In this document: in pieces, positions 1-9,044 of the stretch
Numbering within the stretch: position 1 is the first letter of the stretch
How the letters are laid out: every line of letters begins with the position of its first letter
Assembly: GCF_016110345.1 (NCBI RefSeq)
Contig: NZ_AP019011.1
Coordinates: 372,001-436,000, forward strand
DNA from: Fluviibacter phosphoraccumulans
GTDB lineage: Bacteria > Pseudomonadota > Gammaproteobacteria > Burkholderiales > Rhodocyclaceae
Direction of reading: 5' to 3'
DNA: 64,000 nucleotides
Translations under genes and position numbers: made by a program
The notes under the pieces: model-generated
The model's database searches: none
What the model saw: the letters and a program-made list of their open reading frames with translations, nothing else
What the model was told of the DNA's origin: nothing

Positions 1-1
1 A

Positions 2-1870
2 ATGACTCATAAATCTTTACGGGCGCTTGCGCTTGCCGCACTCGGCATTGTGTTTGGTGACATTGGTACCAGCCCGCTCTATGCCTTCGAACAGGTTTTT
101 TCCAATGGCGCTCATTCCGTACCCATATCGGAAGCCAACATTCTGGGTGTGCTCTCGCTGTTTTTTTGGTCGCTGATGATGGTCGTGACCCTGAAGTACG
201 TGTTTTTCATCATGCGTGCCGATAACCATGGTGAGGGCGGCATCATGGCGCTGATGGCGCTTGCTATGAGTAAATCCGAGGCCAATCCTAAATTACGCAT
301 CGTGTTGCTGTCACTGGGTCTCGTTGGGGCATCATTTTTTTACGGCGATGGGGTGATCACGCCAGCCATTTCCGTTCTGTCGGCGGTTGAAGGGTTAGCG
401 CTCGTTTCTCCAGATTTAAAAGATATGGTTTTGCCCGGTGCGCTATGCATTCTAGGACTGCTCTTCTGGTCGCAACGTCGTGGAACCGGCAGCATCGGCC
501 TCTTATTCGGGCCCGTGATGCTGATCTGGTTTGTTGCACTGGGGGCACTCGGTCTGTGGAACCTGTGGCAACATCCAGGCATTCTGGTGGCGCTCAACCC
601 GCTTTATGCACTTGAATTTCTGGTCGAACACGGATTGCTGGCTTTCTTTGCGTTAGGGGCAGTGGTGCTCTGCCTGACGGGCGCAGAAGCTTTGTATGCC
701 GACATGGGGCATTTCGGCCCTTTGCCCATTCGTATTGTTTGGGTTGGCCTGGTGCTCCCGTCATTACTACTCAATTACTTTGGACAAGGCGCTCTATTAC
801 TTAACCACCCTGAGGCGCTGAGCAATCTATTTTATTTGATGGCGCCAACTGCACTGCAAACACCGCTCATCGTTGTCGCTACAGTCGCGACGGTGATCGC
901 CGCGCAGGCCGTCATCTCCGGTGCGTTTTCGATGACTCACCAAGCGGTCCAGTTAGGCTTTCTGCCGCGTCTACGGATTCTGCAAACATCTGCTCAGGAA
1001 ATGGGCCAGGTCTACATCCCCTTCGTTAATATCGCTCTGGCCATCGCGGTTGCTGCCGTTATTCTGATCTTCCAGTCTTCAAATGCACTGGGATCAGCCT
1101 ACGGCATTGCCGTGACAGGCACGATGCTCATCACTGATTTTCTGGCGATTGCCGTAGCGATTTATGTCTGGAAATGGCAACCGCTACGTGCGGTCGTAGG
1201 CGCTTCCTTTTTTATTCTTATGGATGCAGTCTTTTTTGGTGCCAATACCCTAAAGCTTTTCGATGGTGGCTGGTTCCCCCTCATGCTGAGCATTGGCATG
1301 ATCTTGATCATGACCACGTGGCATCGCGGTATTTCGATGCTCGAAGCCGTTGGTCAGCAGATGACTACACCGCTACTGGAGTTTATTGCTAACGACATTG
1401 ATGAGAAGACCTTACGCATTCCGGGTAGCGCGATCTATCTTGTCAGTGATTGTCACTATGCCCCCATTGCCCTACAGCGAACTATGAAGCACTTTGGTGT
1501 GGTTCATCAAACGGTGGCTATCTTGAGCGTGCGATACGCCCTAACACCCTATGTTGACGAAGCATCTCGGGTCAATATGCAACTATGTGACAAGGGGTTT
1601 TTACAGATTCGCATTAACAGCGGCTTTATGGAAACAACCGACATTCCCACGATTCTCAAAACCCACTGGCCAGAGAGCTTGAAGATACACGCCGACACTT
1701 TGTCTTACATTATCAAACGAATCGCCGTATGGCCGGAAGGCTCTTCGGGCATGCAACTCTGGCGTAAAAAATTCTTTCGCATCATGTATCGCAATGGCGT
1801 CTTGCCATTAGAAATCTATAAGCTTCCGGAAACGGATGCCATTGCCCTGACCATTCCTGTAACGATCTAA
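2..1870 (+). CDS. kup: Low-affinity potassium transporter Kup
   Basis: Inner-membrane K+ uptake protein of the KUP/HAK family, thought to work as a K+/H+ symporter. The 622-residue length is the normal family length. The N-terminus carries the family signature GIVFGDIGTSPLYA, followed by about twelve hydrophobic segments and then a soluble C-terminal domain of roughly 150 residues starting near residue 460. The ATG lies at the second base of the window, so any upstream start or promoter is cut off, but the protein begins where the family usually begins. It converges with the minus-strand transglutaminase-like gene, with only 19 bases between the stop codons and no clear terminator. Confidence 0.93.
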   Translation: MTHKSLRALALAALGIVFGDIGTSPLYAFEQVFSNGAHSVPISEANILGVLSLFFWSLMMVVTLKYVFFIMRADNHGEGGIMALMALAMSKSEANPKLRIVLLSLGLVGASFFYGDGVITPAISVLSAVEGLALVSPDLKDMVLPGALCILGLLFWSQRRGTGSIGLLFGPVMLIWFVALGALGLWNLWQHPGILVALNPLYALEFLVEHGLLAFFALGAVVLCLTGAEALYADMGHFGPLPIRIVWVGLVLPSLLLNYFGQGALLLNHPEALSNLFYLMAPTALQTPLIVVATVATVIAAQAVISGAFSMTHQAVQLGFLPRLRILQTSAQEMGQVYIPFVNIALAIAVAAVILIFQSSNALGSAYGIAVTGTMLITDFLAIAVAIYVWKWQPLRAVVGASFFILMDAVFFGANTLKLFDGGWFPLMLSIGMILIMTTWHRGISMLEAVGQQMTTPLLEFIANDIDEKTLRIPGSAIYLVSDCHYAPIALQRTMKHFGVVHQTVAILSVRYALTPYVDEASRVNMQLCDKGFLQIRINSGFMETTDIPTILKTHWPESLKIHADTLSYIIKRIAVWPEGSSGMQLWRKKFFRIMYRNGVLPLEIYKLPETDAIALTIPVTI

Positions 1871-1889
1871 GCGTTATTGACTCAAAGGG

Positions 1890-3035
1890 TTAGCCCAATG
1901 GCCGGGCATCAATCTGATAGCGCACTTCCGCATCCGATGTACGACCTGCTCGCGGGTTACCGATGGTGGCCAAAGGTGTTGCCAGGCCAGCCAGACCTGT
2001 GTCTGGCCCACCGGGCAGCTTGAAGCCGGGGCCGTATTGATAGCCGACCCAGTTCATCTCCCAGAAGCCAAAGAGCTTTTTACGCAAGTTGGTCAGGCGC
2101 GCATCGGTCGCCGACAGGCCTTCCAGTTGTTGTAGGCGTATCACGTCGCCCGGATCGACCGGGATCCAGCCGTAACCCGGGGTGTGGAATTCGGCGCGAA
2201 CGCGCTGGTCTTTGGTCACGTTGCCAGTGGCGCCCAGTTTGGGGTTGAGGCGGGATTCGCCGATGATCTGCCCCCACACGGCACGGGCCGGGATGTTTAA
2301 GGCGCGGCATAGGTTAACGAAGGCTATGGCCACATCCTCACCCTTTGGGCTGAGACAGGTGGTGCGCGGGGGGAGCGCTAATTCGTAGGCGCTGCACTGC
2401 CCAGAAAGTGCTTTGTCGAGCACCCAGTCATACAGCGCACGAGCGCGGGGCAGGGGTTCGATAATGCGGCCCGTAACCTCATCGGCCAGGCGTCTGAGGC
2501 TATCGCTGGTGCCTTGGTAGCCGGTTTCACGCACATTACGATCGAGTTCTTCTTCGGACTCATGGAAGAAGGTGCCGCGTTTGGTGATGTCGAACTGACG
2601 CGTACGGGTCTCAATCCGCATGTTAAGCGTGACATCCGGGGTGTTCGAACCATTTTCAGCAACGTACACGTGCAGTTGGCTGGCAGGATCAAAGCGGATG
2701 CCCGCTTTATTGCCGCCACCGGACCAGCTAATGCCGGTCACCTGCTGCCACGGGGTATCCATCGGAATGGGGATCCACAAGGTGGCGTCATCGCCATGGC
2801 TGGTTGAACTGACGTCCACCTTTAGATCATACGGGCGCCAGACGCCGCCGCTCAGGGCCATTTCTGGCGCAAGTTTGGCCGGCACCTTGATCGGTGCAGG
2901 GCCGCTGGGTGCACGTAAGCCGCTCCGGCTGGATTTTTTAAGCCCGGTACCGTTGCTCGTGGCTTTCTTTTTGGGTGCAGCAAAAGCTGTGCTGGAGGCC
3001 AGCAGGCCTCCGAGCAGAAAAGTACGACGTTTCAT
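1890..3035 (-). CDS. Tat-exported transglutaminase-fold protein, apparently lacking the catalytic Cys and His
   Basis: A 381-residue protein whose N-terminus (KRRTFLLGG, then Ala-rich to AFA at about residue 19) fits a twin-arginine signal peptide. A Lys/Ser/Pro-rich linker follows, then a beta-rich region, then a transglutaminase-like core around residues 195-300. The core keeps the RALNIPARAVWG and GYGWIPVDP motifs. Aligned by eye to the family, the usual nucleophilic Cys is Gly232 and the usual HxWxE becomes R278-V-R-A-E282; only the Asp (D294) remains. It may therefore be a non-catalytic binding protein in the periplasm. It is the last gene of the minus-strand block, 5 bases after phoH. 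The domain call is firm; the loss of catalysis is my reading of an alignment done by eye. Confidence 0.82.
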   Translation of the reverse strand: MKRRTFLLGGLLASSTAFAAPKKKATSNGTGLKKSSRSGLRAPSGPAPIKVPAKLAPEMALSGGVWRPYDLKVDVSSTSHGDDATLWIPIPMDTPWQQVTGISWSGGGNKAGIRFDPASQLHVYVAENGSNTPDVTLNMRIETRTRQFDITKRGTFFHESEEELDRNVRETGYQGTSDSLRRLADEVTGRIIEPLPRARALYDWVLDKALSGQCSAYELALPPRTTCLSPKGEDVAIAFVNLCRALNIPARAVWGQIIGESRLNPKLGATGNVTKDQRVRAEFHTPGYGWIPVDPGDVIRLQQLEGLSATDARLTNLRKKLFGFWEMNWVGYQYGPGFKLPGGPDTGLAGLATPLATIGNPRAGRTSDAEVRYQIDARPLG

Positions 3036-3040
3036 GCGGT

Positions 3041-4465
3041 CTATAGTACCTCAGACGCAAAATCAGCCAAGCGCGAGCGCTCGCCGCGTTGTAGCGTGAT
3101 GTGCCCGGCGTGCGGCCAGCCCTTCATGCGATCCACTACGTAGGTGAGACCCGAGCTGCCTTCGGTCAGATAGGGGGTGTCAATCTGGGCGATGTTGCCC
3201 AGGCAGACGACCTTGGTGCCGGGGCCAGCACGGGTGATCAAGGTCTTCATCTGTTTGGGCGTGAGGTTCTGCGCCTCGTCGATGATGAGGAACTTTTGAA
3301 TAAAGGTGCGGCCGCGCATGAAGTTCAGGCTCTTGACCTTGATGCGGGAGCGGATCAGGTCACGCGTTGCCGCACGTCCCCACTCGCCACCGTAGGGGCC
3401 GCCTTCATCTTCATTTTTGTTGAGCACGTCGAGATTGTCTTCCAGGGCGCCCATCCATGGCGTCATCTTTTCTTCTTCGGTGCCGGGCAGGAAGCCGATG
3501 TCTTCGCCGACTGGCACAGTGACACGCGTCATGATGATTTCGGCGTAGCGCTTCTGATCCAGCACCTGGGTCAGAGCGGCGGCTAGGGTGAGCAGGGTCT
3601 TGCCGGTGCCGGCCTGGCCCAGTAACGATACAAAGTCGATTTCTGGATCCATCAGCAGGTTGAGGGCAAAGTTCTGTTCGCGGTTGCGGGCGTTGATACC
3701 CCAGACTGCATTTTTAAGGTGGGTGTAATCAACCAGCGTTTCCAGAACGGCTGTTTTACCGCTGACTTCGCGCACGATGGCTTCGAAGGGCGGGTCGTTG
3801 AGGTCGTACACAAATTCATTGAGCAGAAAATCGCGGCAGAGCGGGCCGCTGATGCGGTAACCGGTCTTGGTTTCTTTCTTCCAGGATTCCATCCCGGTGC
3901 CATGCGTTTCCCAAAAGTTGGCTGGCAACTCCCTTGAACCTGCATATAACAGGTCGGTGTCTTCCAGAACTTTGTCGTTAAAGTAGTCTTCTGCCAGTAG
4001 GCCCAGCGCACGAGCTTTGATGCGCATGTTGATGTCTTTCGACACCAGAATGACGCCCCGGCCCGGGAACTTGAGCTGTAGAAAGAGGATAACGCCCAGA
4101 ATCTGATTGTCGTACTTAGAGGACGGCAGCGATGGCGGCAGCGGGGTATTGATCGCCTCGGTTTGCAGGAAGAGGCGGCCGGTGGCCAGTTTTTTAGAGG
4201 GTTCGGTGAGCGGAATGCCTTGCTCAATGTGCTCACCCGCATGCGATACCAGATCATCCAGGGTGCGCGTGACCTGGCGGGCATTGCGGGCGATTTCTGA
4301 CATGCCCTTTTTATTGTTGTCCAACTCTTCCAGCGTCATCATCGGCACGTACACGTCGTGCTCTTCAAAACGGAAGAGGCTCGTTGGATCGTGCATCAGC
4401 ACGTTGGTATCCAGAACGAACAGTTTGCTGGTAGCGGCGGGGGCTGCGGGTTTGCGGGGGGCCAT
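3041..4465 (-). CDS. phoH: PhoH-family protein with N-terminal PIN domain (PhoH2-like RNA helicase/nuclease)
   Basis: A 474-residue fusion of a PIN nuclease domain and a PhoH ATPase. The PIN part (about residues 14-140) begins FVLDTNVLMHDP, with the expected early Asp and later acidic residues. The PhoH part (about 230-470) has Walker A GQAGTGKT and Walker B FLIIDEAQN. Proteins of this layout are described as sequence-specific RNA unwinding and cleaving enzymes; the exact target is unknown here. It lies between bcp and the transglutaminase-like gene on the same strand, 5 bases from the latter, so the two are probably co-transcribed. The bcp gap is 72 bases. Confidence 0.93.
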   Translation of the reverse strand: MAPRKPAAPAATSKLFVLDTNVLMHDPTSLFRFEEHDVYVPMMTLEELDNNKKGMSEIARNARQVTRTLDDLVSHAGEHIEQGIPLTEPSKKLATGRLFLQTEAINTPLPPSLPSSKYDNQILGVILFLQLKFPGRGVILVSKDINMRIKARALGLLAEDYFNDKVLEDTDLLYAGSRELPANFWETHGTGMESWKKETKTGYRISGPLCRDFLLNEFVYDLNDPPFEAIVREVSGKTAVLETLVDYTHLKNAVWGINARNREQNFALNLLMDPEIDFVSLLGQAGTGKTLLTLAAALTQVLDQKRYAEIIMTRVTVPVGEDIGFLPGTEEEKMTPWMGALEDNLDVLNKNEDEGGPYGGEWGRAATRDLIRSRIKVKSLNFMRGRTFIQKFLIIDEAQNLTPKQMKTLITRAGPGTKVVCLGNIAQIDTPYLTEGSSGLTYVVDRMKGWPHAGHITLQRGERSRLADFASEVL

Positions 4466-4537
4466 CGAGATCTCGCTTAATGAGTCAGTGGAACCACGTT
4501 GACCCGGTCAGTGACCGGATCGCTCTACAGGGTCAGA

Positions 4538-5002
4538 TTAGCCCAGAGACTGAACAAAAGCCAGCACTTCATCGGCATGGCCGGGCACTTTGACGCCGCG
4601 CCATTCCTGGACCAGCTTTCCCTGAGCATCGATGACAAAAGTACTGCGTTCGATGCCACGTACCTGTTTGCCATACATGTTTTTCAGTTTCATGACACCG
4701 AACAGTTCACAAACAGTTTCGTCAGGGTCGGAGATGAGACTGTAGGGAATCTGCTGCTTGGCGATGAAGTTGTCGTGTGACTTGAGGCTGTCACGTGAGA
4801 CGCCGACGATGATGGCGTTGGCGTTGGCAAAGTCGTTGTTAAGTGCGCTGAATTGCTGGGCCTCGGTGGTGCAGCCCGGGGTGTTGTCTTTCGGGTAGAA
4901 ATACAGCACCAGGGTTTTGCCGGCCAGAGCAGCGAGATTAAACTCACCGCCAGTGGCGACGGCGCTGAAGTTGGGGACCTTCTTGTTGAGTGCTACGGTC
5001 AT
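4538..5002 (-). CDS. bcp: Thioredoxin-dependent thiol peroxidase Bcp (peroxiredoxin Q)
   Basis: A 154-residue peroxiredoxin of the PrxQ/Bcp class that reduces hydroperoxides with thioredoxin. The peroxidatic Cys sits in YPKDNTPGCTTEAQQF. The nearby second Cys found five residues later in E. coli Bcp is Gln/Phe here, so the protein is either a one-Cys enzyme or resolves through the other visible Cys in ETVCELFG, as some family members do. It follows arnD on the minus strand with a 39-base gap and could be read from the arn transcript. Confidence 0.95.
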   Translation of the reverse strand: MTVALNKKVPNFSAVATGGEFNLAALAGKTLVLYFYPKDNTPGCTTEAQQFSALNNDFANANAIIVGVSRDSLKSHDNFIAKQQIPYSLISDPDETVCELFGVMKLKNMYGKQVRGIERSTFVIDAQGKLVQEWRGVKVPGHADEVLAFVQSLG

Positions 5003-5041
5003 ATCCAGACTCCTGGTATTCAGTTTCAGACAGTGGGCAGA

Positions 5042-5959
5042 TTAACGAGATCGACAATCGAGGTCGACAATCAGTTCGCCCGAGCGGCCGGGGATCTCGC
5101 CCCAGGCAAAAGGATGAATCGGCAGCATCTGGTGGGTCAGCGTGGCGTGATAATCACCCATGGTACCCAAGGTGTGGCCTTGTTGTAGCCAGCCCGTGAG
5201 CAGACGATCAAAGATCGGCGCCAGCTTCTGGCCTTCCAGTTCGGCGTGCAGCGTAAAGACATGGTCGCGCGGGCCGTGGCGGTTCGGGTCGGTCAGGCCG
5301 AGCAGATGTTCGTGCACGTTGTCCACAGTCAGGCCATCAACCCCGAGAATTTCATCCAGCGTGGGCAAGGTGGTCGGCAACTGCATATGTTTGCAGGGTT
5401 GCCCGTCAATGCTCATGAAGTAGGGCGCCGCGCCGCGACCATCGGAGGCGTATTGCATGCCCCAGGCATCCAGCTGACGAATCGCTGTTTCATTCATTTG
5501 CCAACCCGCAGCACCGTGGGTGACGGGCGCATGGCCGAAGACATCACCGAAGCGGTCATAGCTTTGCTGCATGCGTTGCAGGGTCCAGGCAGCATCACGG
5601 GTGCGAACCTGGTCATGCCATTCGACGTGATCCCAGGTATGAATGCCGGTTTCGTGGCCAGCCGTGGCAATGGCGCGCATTTCTGCGGCGGCCTTTTTAC
5701 CAATATCAGGGCCGGGCAGGAGCACGCCGTAGGAAAGCGTCTTGAGGCCGTAATGTTCGACGACCGATGTGCGCGAAACCTTCTTCAGAAAGCCGGGGCG
5801 GAAGACGCGACGCAGCGCCCGGCCGGTGTTGTCCGGGCCGAGGCTGAAGAGAAAGGTGGCGCGTGCCTGGTGACGGTCGAGCATCCGTTGCAACGCCGGT
5901 ACCCCTTCCAGGGTACCGCGCAGCGTGTCGACATCAACCTTGAGCGTGATTCTTGACAT
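5042..5959 (-). CDS. arnD: 4-deoxy-4-formamido-L-arabinose-phosphoundecaprenol deformylase ArnD
   Basis: Removes the formyl group from undecaprenyl-phosphate-L-Ara4FN in the pathway that decorates lipid A with aminoarabinose. The 305-residue protein is a polysaccharide-deacetylase-fold enzyme. The metal/base motif shows as KVDVDTLRG near the N-terminus and the His motif as HETGIHTWDHVEWHD near residue 130. Length and motifs match ArnD rather than a general chitin deacetylase. It follows the decarboxylase gene after 64 bases on the minus strand, within a continuous arn cluster. Confidence 0.94.
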   Translation of the reverse strand: MSRITLKVDVDTLRGTLEGVPALQRMLDRHQARATFLFSLGPDNTGRALRRVFRPGFLKKVSRTSVVEHYGLKTLSYGVLLPGPDIGKKAAAEMRAIATAGHETGIHTWDHVEWHDQVRTRDAAWTLQRMQQSYDRFGDVFGHAPVTHGAAGWQMNETAIRQLDAWGMQYASDGRGAAPYFMSIDGQPCKHMQLPTTLPTLDEILGVDGLTVDNVHEHLLGLTDPNRHGPRDHVFTLHAELEGQKLAPIFDRLLTGWLQQGHTLGTMGDYHATLTHQMLPIHPFAWGEIPGRSGELIVDLDCRSR

Positions 5960-6023
5960 AGCAGGCCAAGCGGGAAGTGATCCCGTTCGCTCCGATTTTT
6001 TTAAACGACGGGTTTAAACGGAA

Positions 6024-7067
6024 CTACTCGACCAGCTGACGGGCCAGAGCAACATCTTCACGGTAGGCTTCAAAAATCTTGCTGATCGCGTCGTTCATGC
6101 TGACGGTTGGCTTCCAGCCCAGATCTTCCATGGTGTTGGTGATTTTTGGCACGCGGTTCTGCACGTCTTGGTAACCCTTGCCGTAGTAAGCGCCCGAAGT
6201 CGTTTCAACCAGTTTCACATCTTTGGCGGTCGAAGCGTATTCAGGAATCTTGGCGGCGGTGTCGAGCATCATGGTGGCGAGTTCGCGCACCGAGTAGTTG
6301 TTCACTGGGTTGCCAATGTTGTAGATCTTGCCGTTGGCAATGTCGTCCTTGTTGGCGATGATACGCACCAGGGCGTCAATACCATCGTCAATGTAGGTGA
6401 AGGCACGCTTTTGTGTGCCGCCATCGACCAGGCTGATTGGCTCACCACGAACGATGTGGCCGAGGAATTGCGAGACCACGCGCGAAGAACCTTCCTTCGG
6501 GGTGTGGATGCTGTCCAGGCCCGGGCCGATCCAGTTGAACGGACGGAACAGGGTGTAGCGCAGACCTTCTTGCTGGCCGTAACCGGCAATGACACGATCC
6601 ATCAGCTGTTTGGCGCAAGCGTAGATCCAGCGTGGTTTGTTGATCGGGCCGTACGACAGTTGCGAGTTTTCCGGGTCGAATTCGCTGTCGCTACACATGC
6701 CATAGACTTCAGAAGTCGATGGGAAGACCAGGTGCTTGCCGTACTTAACGGCCGAGCGAACGATCGGCAGATTGGCTTCGAAGTCCAGTTCGAATACGCG
6801 CAGCGGCTGCTGGACGTAAGTGGCCGGGGTAGCAATGGCGACCAGCGGCAGAATCACATCACACTTGCGAACGTGGTATTCAACCCATTCTTTATTGATG
6901 GTGATATCACCCTCGAAGAAGTGCATGCGCGGATTGCCGATAACATCAGCCAGGCGGTCTGCCTGCATATCCATGCCATAGACTTCCCAGTCGGTCGTTT
7001 CCAGAATGCGCTTGGAAAGATGGTGGCCGATAAAGCCGTTGACGCCGAGGATGAGGACTTTTTTCAT
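6024..7067 (-). CDS. arnA: UDP-glucuronate decarboxylase, stand-alone C-terminal half of ArnA
   Basis: Oxidative decarboxylase that turns UDP-glucuronate into UDP-4-keto-arabinose. The 347-residue short-chain dehydrogenase/epimerase protein has an N-terminal NAD-binding motif GVNGFIGHHL, the FPSTSEVYGM segment, and a YxxxK catalytic pair in YACAKQL. It aligns through its length with residues ~315-660 of E. coli ArnA, which in enterobacteria is fused to a formyltransferase. Here the formyltransferase is a separate gene immediately upstream, 32 bases away. All expected active-site motifs are present, so the split looks functional, not like a frameshift. Confidence 0.94.
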   Translation of the reverse strand: MKKVLILGVNGFIGHHLSKRILETTDWEVYGMDMQADRLADVIGNPRMHFFEGDITINKEWVEYHVRKCDVILPLVAIATPATYVQQPLRVFELDFEANLPIVRSAVKYGKHLVFPSTSEVYGMCSDSEFDPENSQLSYGPINKPRWIYACAKQLMDRVIAGYGQQEGLRYTLFRPFNWIGPGLDSIHTPKEGSSRVVSQFLGHIVRGEPISLVDGGTQKRAFTYIDDGIDALVRIIANKDDIANGKIYNIGNPVNNYSVRELATMMLDTAAKIPEYASTAKDVKLVETTSGAYYGKGYQDVQNRVPKITNTMEDLGWKPTVSMNDAISKIFEAYREDVALARQLVE

Positions 7068-7099
7068 AGTGTGGTCGGGTCTGATCGAGTAGTTTGAAA

Positions 7100-8035
7100 T
7101 CAGTGGGTTGCGGGTGCTGCAGGCAGTAAATCAAGCGTGCCGAGAGCGCCATCAACCAGAAATTCGGTTAATTCAACCGCCATCTTATCACCGCAGACCC
7201 CAATCGCCTTGTCGTTGAGGCGGTAAATGCCGGGCGAAAGGTCAAATTGGCCTTCGAGTGGGCGGGCGGCGTTGACGGTAATGCGGCGGGTGCCCTGGGT
7301 GTTTTCCAGGTCGCTAAATGCACCCGGGTAGGGCGGGGCCACGGCACGGATCAGGTTGTAGACCTGCTGGGCCGTTTGTTGCCAGTGAATGCGGCCGTCT
7401 TCGGGTTTGCGACCGCCGAAATAGCTACCTTCAGCCAGATTATTCGGGCGGCGTGGCACGCTACCTTTAAGGAGCTGTGGCAAAACCCCGCTCAGGGTCT
7501 GCGCTGCGGCTGCTGTGACGTGGGCAAAAACTTCGCCGGCGGTTTCATGCGGGCCGATCGGTACGGCTTGCTGGGCAACGATATCGCCCGCATCCGGCTT
7601 TTCCGCCATCACGTGCAGTGTGGCGCCGGTTTCGGTTTCACCGTGTAGTACCGCCCAGTTGATGGGCACACGGCCGCGGTATTTGGGCAGCAGCGAGCCA
7701 TGCATGTTGAGCGGGGCGATCTTCGCCAGGTTCAATACCGACATGGGAATCATCTGCCGGTAGTAGAACGAGAAGATGTAATCCGGGGCGATGGCGGCAA
7801 TGCGTTGTTGCACGTCTGGCTCGCTGGCCGCGTCTGGCGTAATCACCGGGATACCGGCTTTGGCAGCCAGTTCGGCGACGCTGGTAAACCAGATGCGTTC
7901 GTTCGGGTCGTCGGTATGGGTGATGACCAGTTGCACATCGACACCGCCATCGAGCAGCGCCTGCAGGCAACGGGCACCCACCTCGTGATAGGCAAAAACA
8001 ACGGCTTTCATCGGCGTTTGATGTGTCTCAGCCAC
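7100..8035 (-). CDS. arnA: UDP-L-Ara4N formyltransferase, stand-alone N-terminal half of ArnA
   Basis: Formylates UDP-4-amino-4-deoxy-L-arabinose using 10-formyltetrahydrofolate. The protein has the formyltransferase core with the catalytic Asn and His in NMHGSLLPKYRGR and the Asp in EKPDAGDIVAQ, then the C-terminal OB-like domain. The start is uncertain. The GTG at 8035 overlaps the arnC stop by 8 bases and has an AGGA-like ribosome site; an ATG at 8011 (MKAVVFAYH) lines up better with residue 1 of E. coli ArnA. Length is 311 or 303 residues accordingly. Confidence 0.92.
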   Translation of the reverse strand: MAETHQTPMKAVVFAYHEVGARCLQALLDGGVDVQLVITHTDDPNERIWFTSVAELAAKAGIPVITPDAASEPDVQQRIAAIAPDYIFSFYYRQMIPMSVLNLAKIAPLNMHGSLLPKYRGRVPINWAVLHGETETGATLHVMAEKPDAGDIVAQQAVPIGPHETAGEVFAHVTAAAAQTLSGVLPQLLKGSVPRRPNNLAEGSYFGGRKPEDGRIHWQQTAQQVYNLIRAVAPPYPGAFSDLENTQGTRRITVNAARPLEGQFDLSPGIYRLNDKAIGVCGDKMAVELTEFLVDGALGTLDLLPAAPATH

Positions 8036-9044
8036 GGGGATCCTGTTCCAGAATGGCCTGGATCACAAAGCGCGGACGACCGCGTACCTGTTCGTAGATG
8101 CGACCGATGTATTCACCCAGTAGGCCAACGCCGAAGAGCAACACACCAATCAGCGCAAAGATCAGGGCGAACAGGGTGAATACGCCTTCGACTTCAGCAC
8201 CGAATACAAAGCGACGGACCAGCAGCAGGAAGAACAGGGCCGTTGAGCCGAGCGCCAGTGCAACGCCAAGCAGCGAGAACGCTTGCAGCGGCATGGTCGA
8301 AAAACCTGTGACCAGATCAAAGTTCAAACGGATCAGGCTGTACAGCGAATACTTGGATTCGCCGGCAAAGCGTTCTTCATGCGCCACTTCGATTTCAATC
8401 GGGCGGCTGGCAAAGGTGTAGGCCAGTGCCGGAATAAAGGTACGGCCTTCTTCACACTGATTCAGCATCTGCACCACCTGGCGGCTGTAGCCGCGCAACA
8501 TGCAGCCCTGATCGGTCATGGTGATGTGCGTGATTTTTTCGCGCAGGTTATTCATGGCGCGTGAAGCGTGACGGCGGAACCAGCTGTCCTGACGGTTCTG
8601 GCGGATGGTACCGACGTAGTCGTAACCCTCGCGCAGTTTGGCGAGCAGGTTCCCGATTTCTTCTGGCGGGTTTTGCAGGTCGGCATCGAGCGTAATGACC
8701 GATTGGCCACGGGCTTGCGAGAAGCCAGCCATGATGGCCATGTGCTGACCGTAGTTGCCGTTGAACAGGACCACGCGGGTGACGTCCGGACGCTTGCGGT
8801 ACTGGTCCGACAGAATCAGCGGCGAACGATCCCGACTGCCATCGTTGATGAAGATGACTTCATAACGGGCGTGCAGGGCATCGAGTGCCGGGTAAAGACG
8901 ATCGAACAGCGTCCGCAAACCCGCTTCTTCGTTGTAAACCGGAATAACAACGCTCAGCTCGGGCGGTTCGATGTCCGGGTTACCTGCCGGGACGTTGAGA
9001 TCCAGGCCGCTTTGCGCCTTAAGGTCGTTGGTCTGTTCGCTCAT
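8028..9044 (-). CDS. arnC: Undecaprenyl-phosphate Ara4FN transferase ArnC
   Basis: Family 2 glycosyltransferase that moves formylated aminoarabinose from UDP to undecaprenyl phosphate. The 338-residue protein has the GT-A start LSVVIPVYNEE, a DxD-type region at TLDADLQNPPEE, and two hydrophobic C-terminal segments (about residues 240-315) typical of ArnC/DPM1-like inner-membrane enzymes. Its start overlaps the arnB stop by 4 bases (ATGA), which points to translational coupling. The position between arnB and arnA genes supports the ArnC call over a generic dolichol-phosphate mannosyltransferase. Confidence 0.95.
   Translation of the reverse strand: MSEQTNDLKAQSGLDLNVPAGNPDIEPPELSVVIPVYNEEAGLRTLFDRLYPALDALHARYEVIFINDGSRDRSPLILSDQYRKRPDVTRVVLFNGNYGQHMAIMAGFSQARGQSVITLDADLQNPPEEIGNLLAKLREGYDYVGTIRQNRQDSWFRRHASRAMNNLREKITHITMTDQGCMLRGYSRQVVQMLNQCEEGRTFIPALAYTFASRPIEIEVAHEERFAGESKYSLYSLIRLNFDLVTGFSTMPLQAFSLLGVALALGSTALFFLLLVRRFVFGAEVEGVFTLFALIFALIGVLLFGVGLLGEYIGRIYEQVRGRPRFVIQAILEQDPRG

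Noticed and set aside
6024..8035. Frameshift in arnA
   Set aside because: Both halves have complete domains, their own starts and a 32-base gap, so this is a natural split and not a broken fusion.
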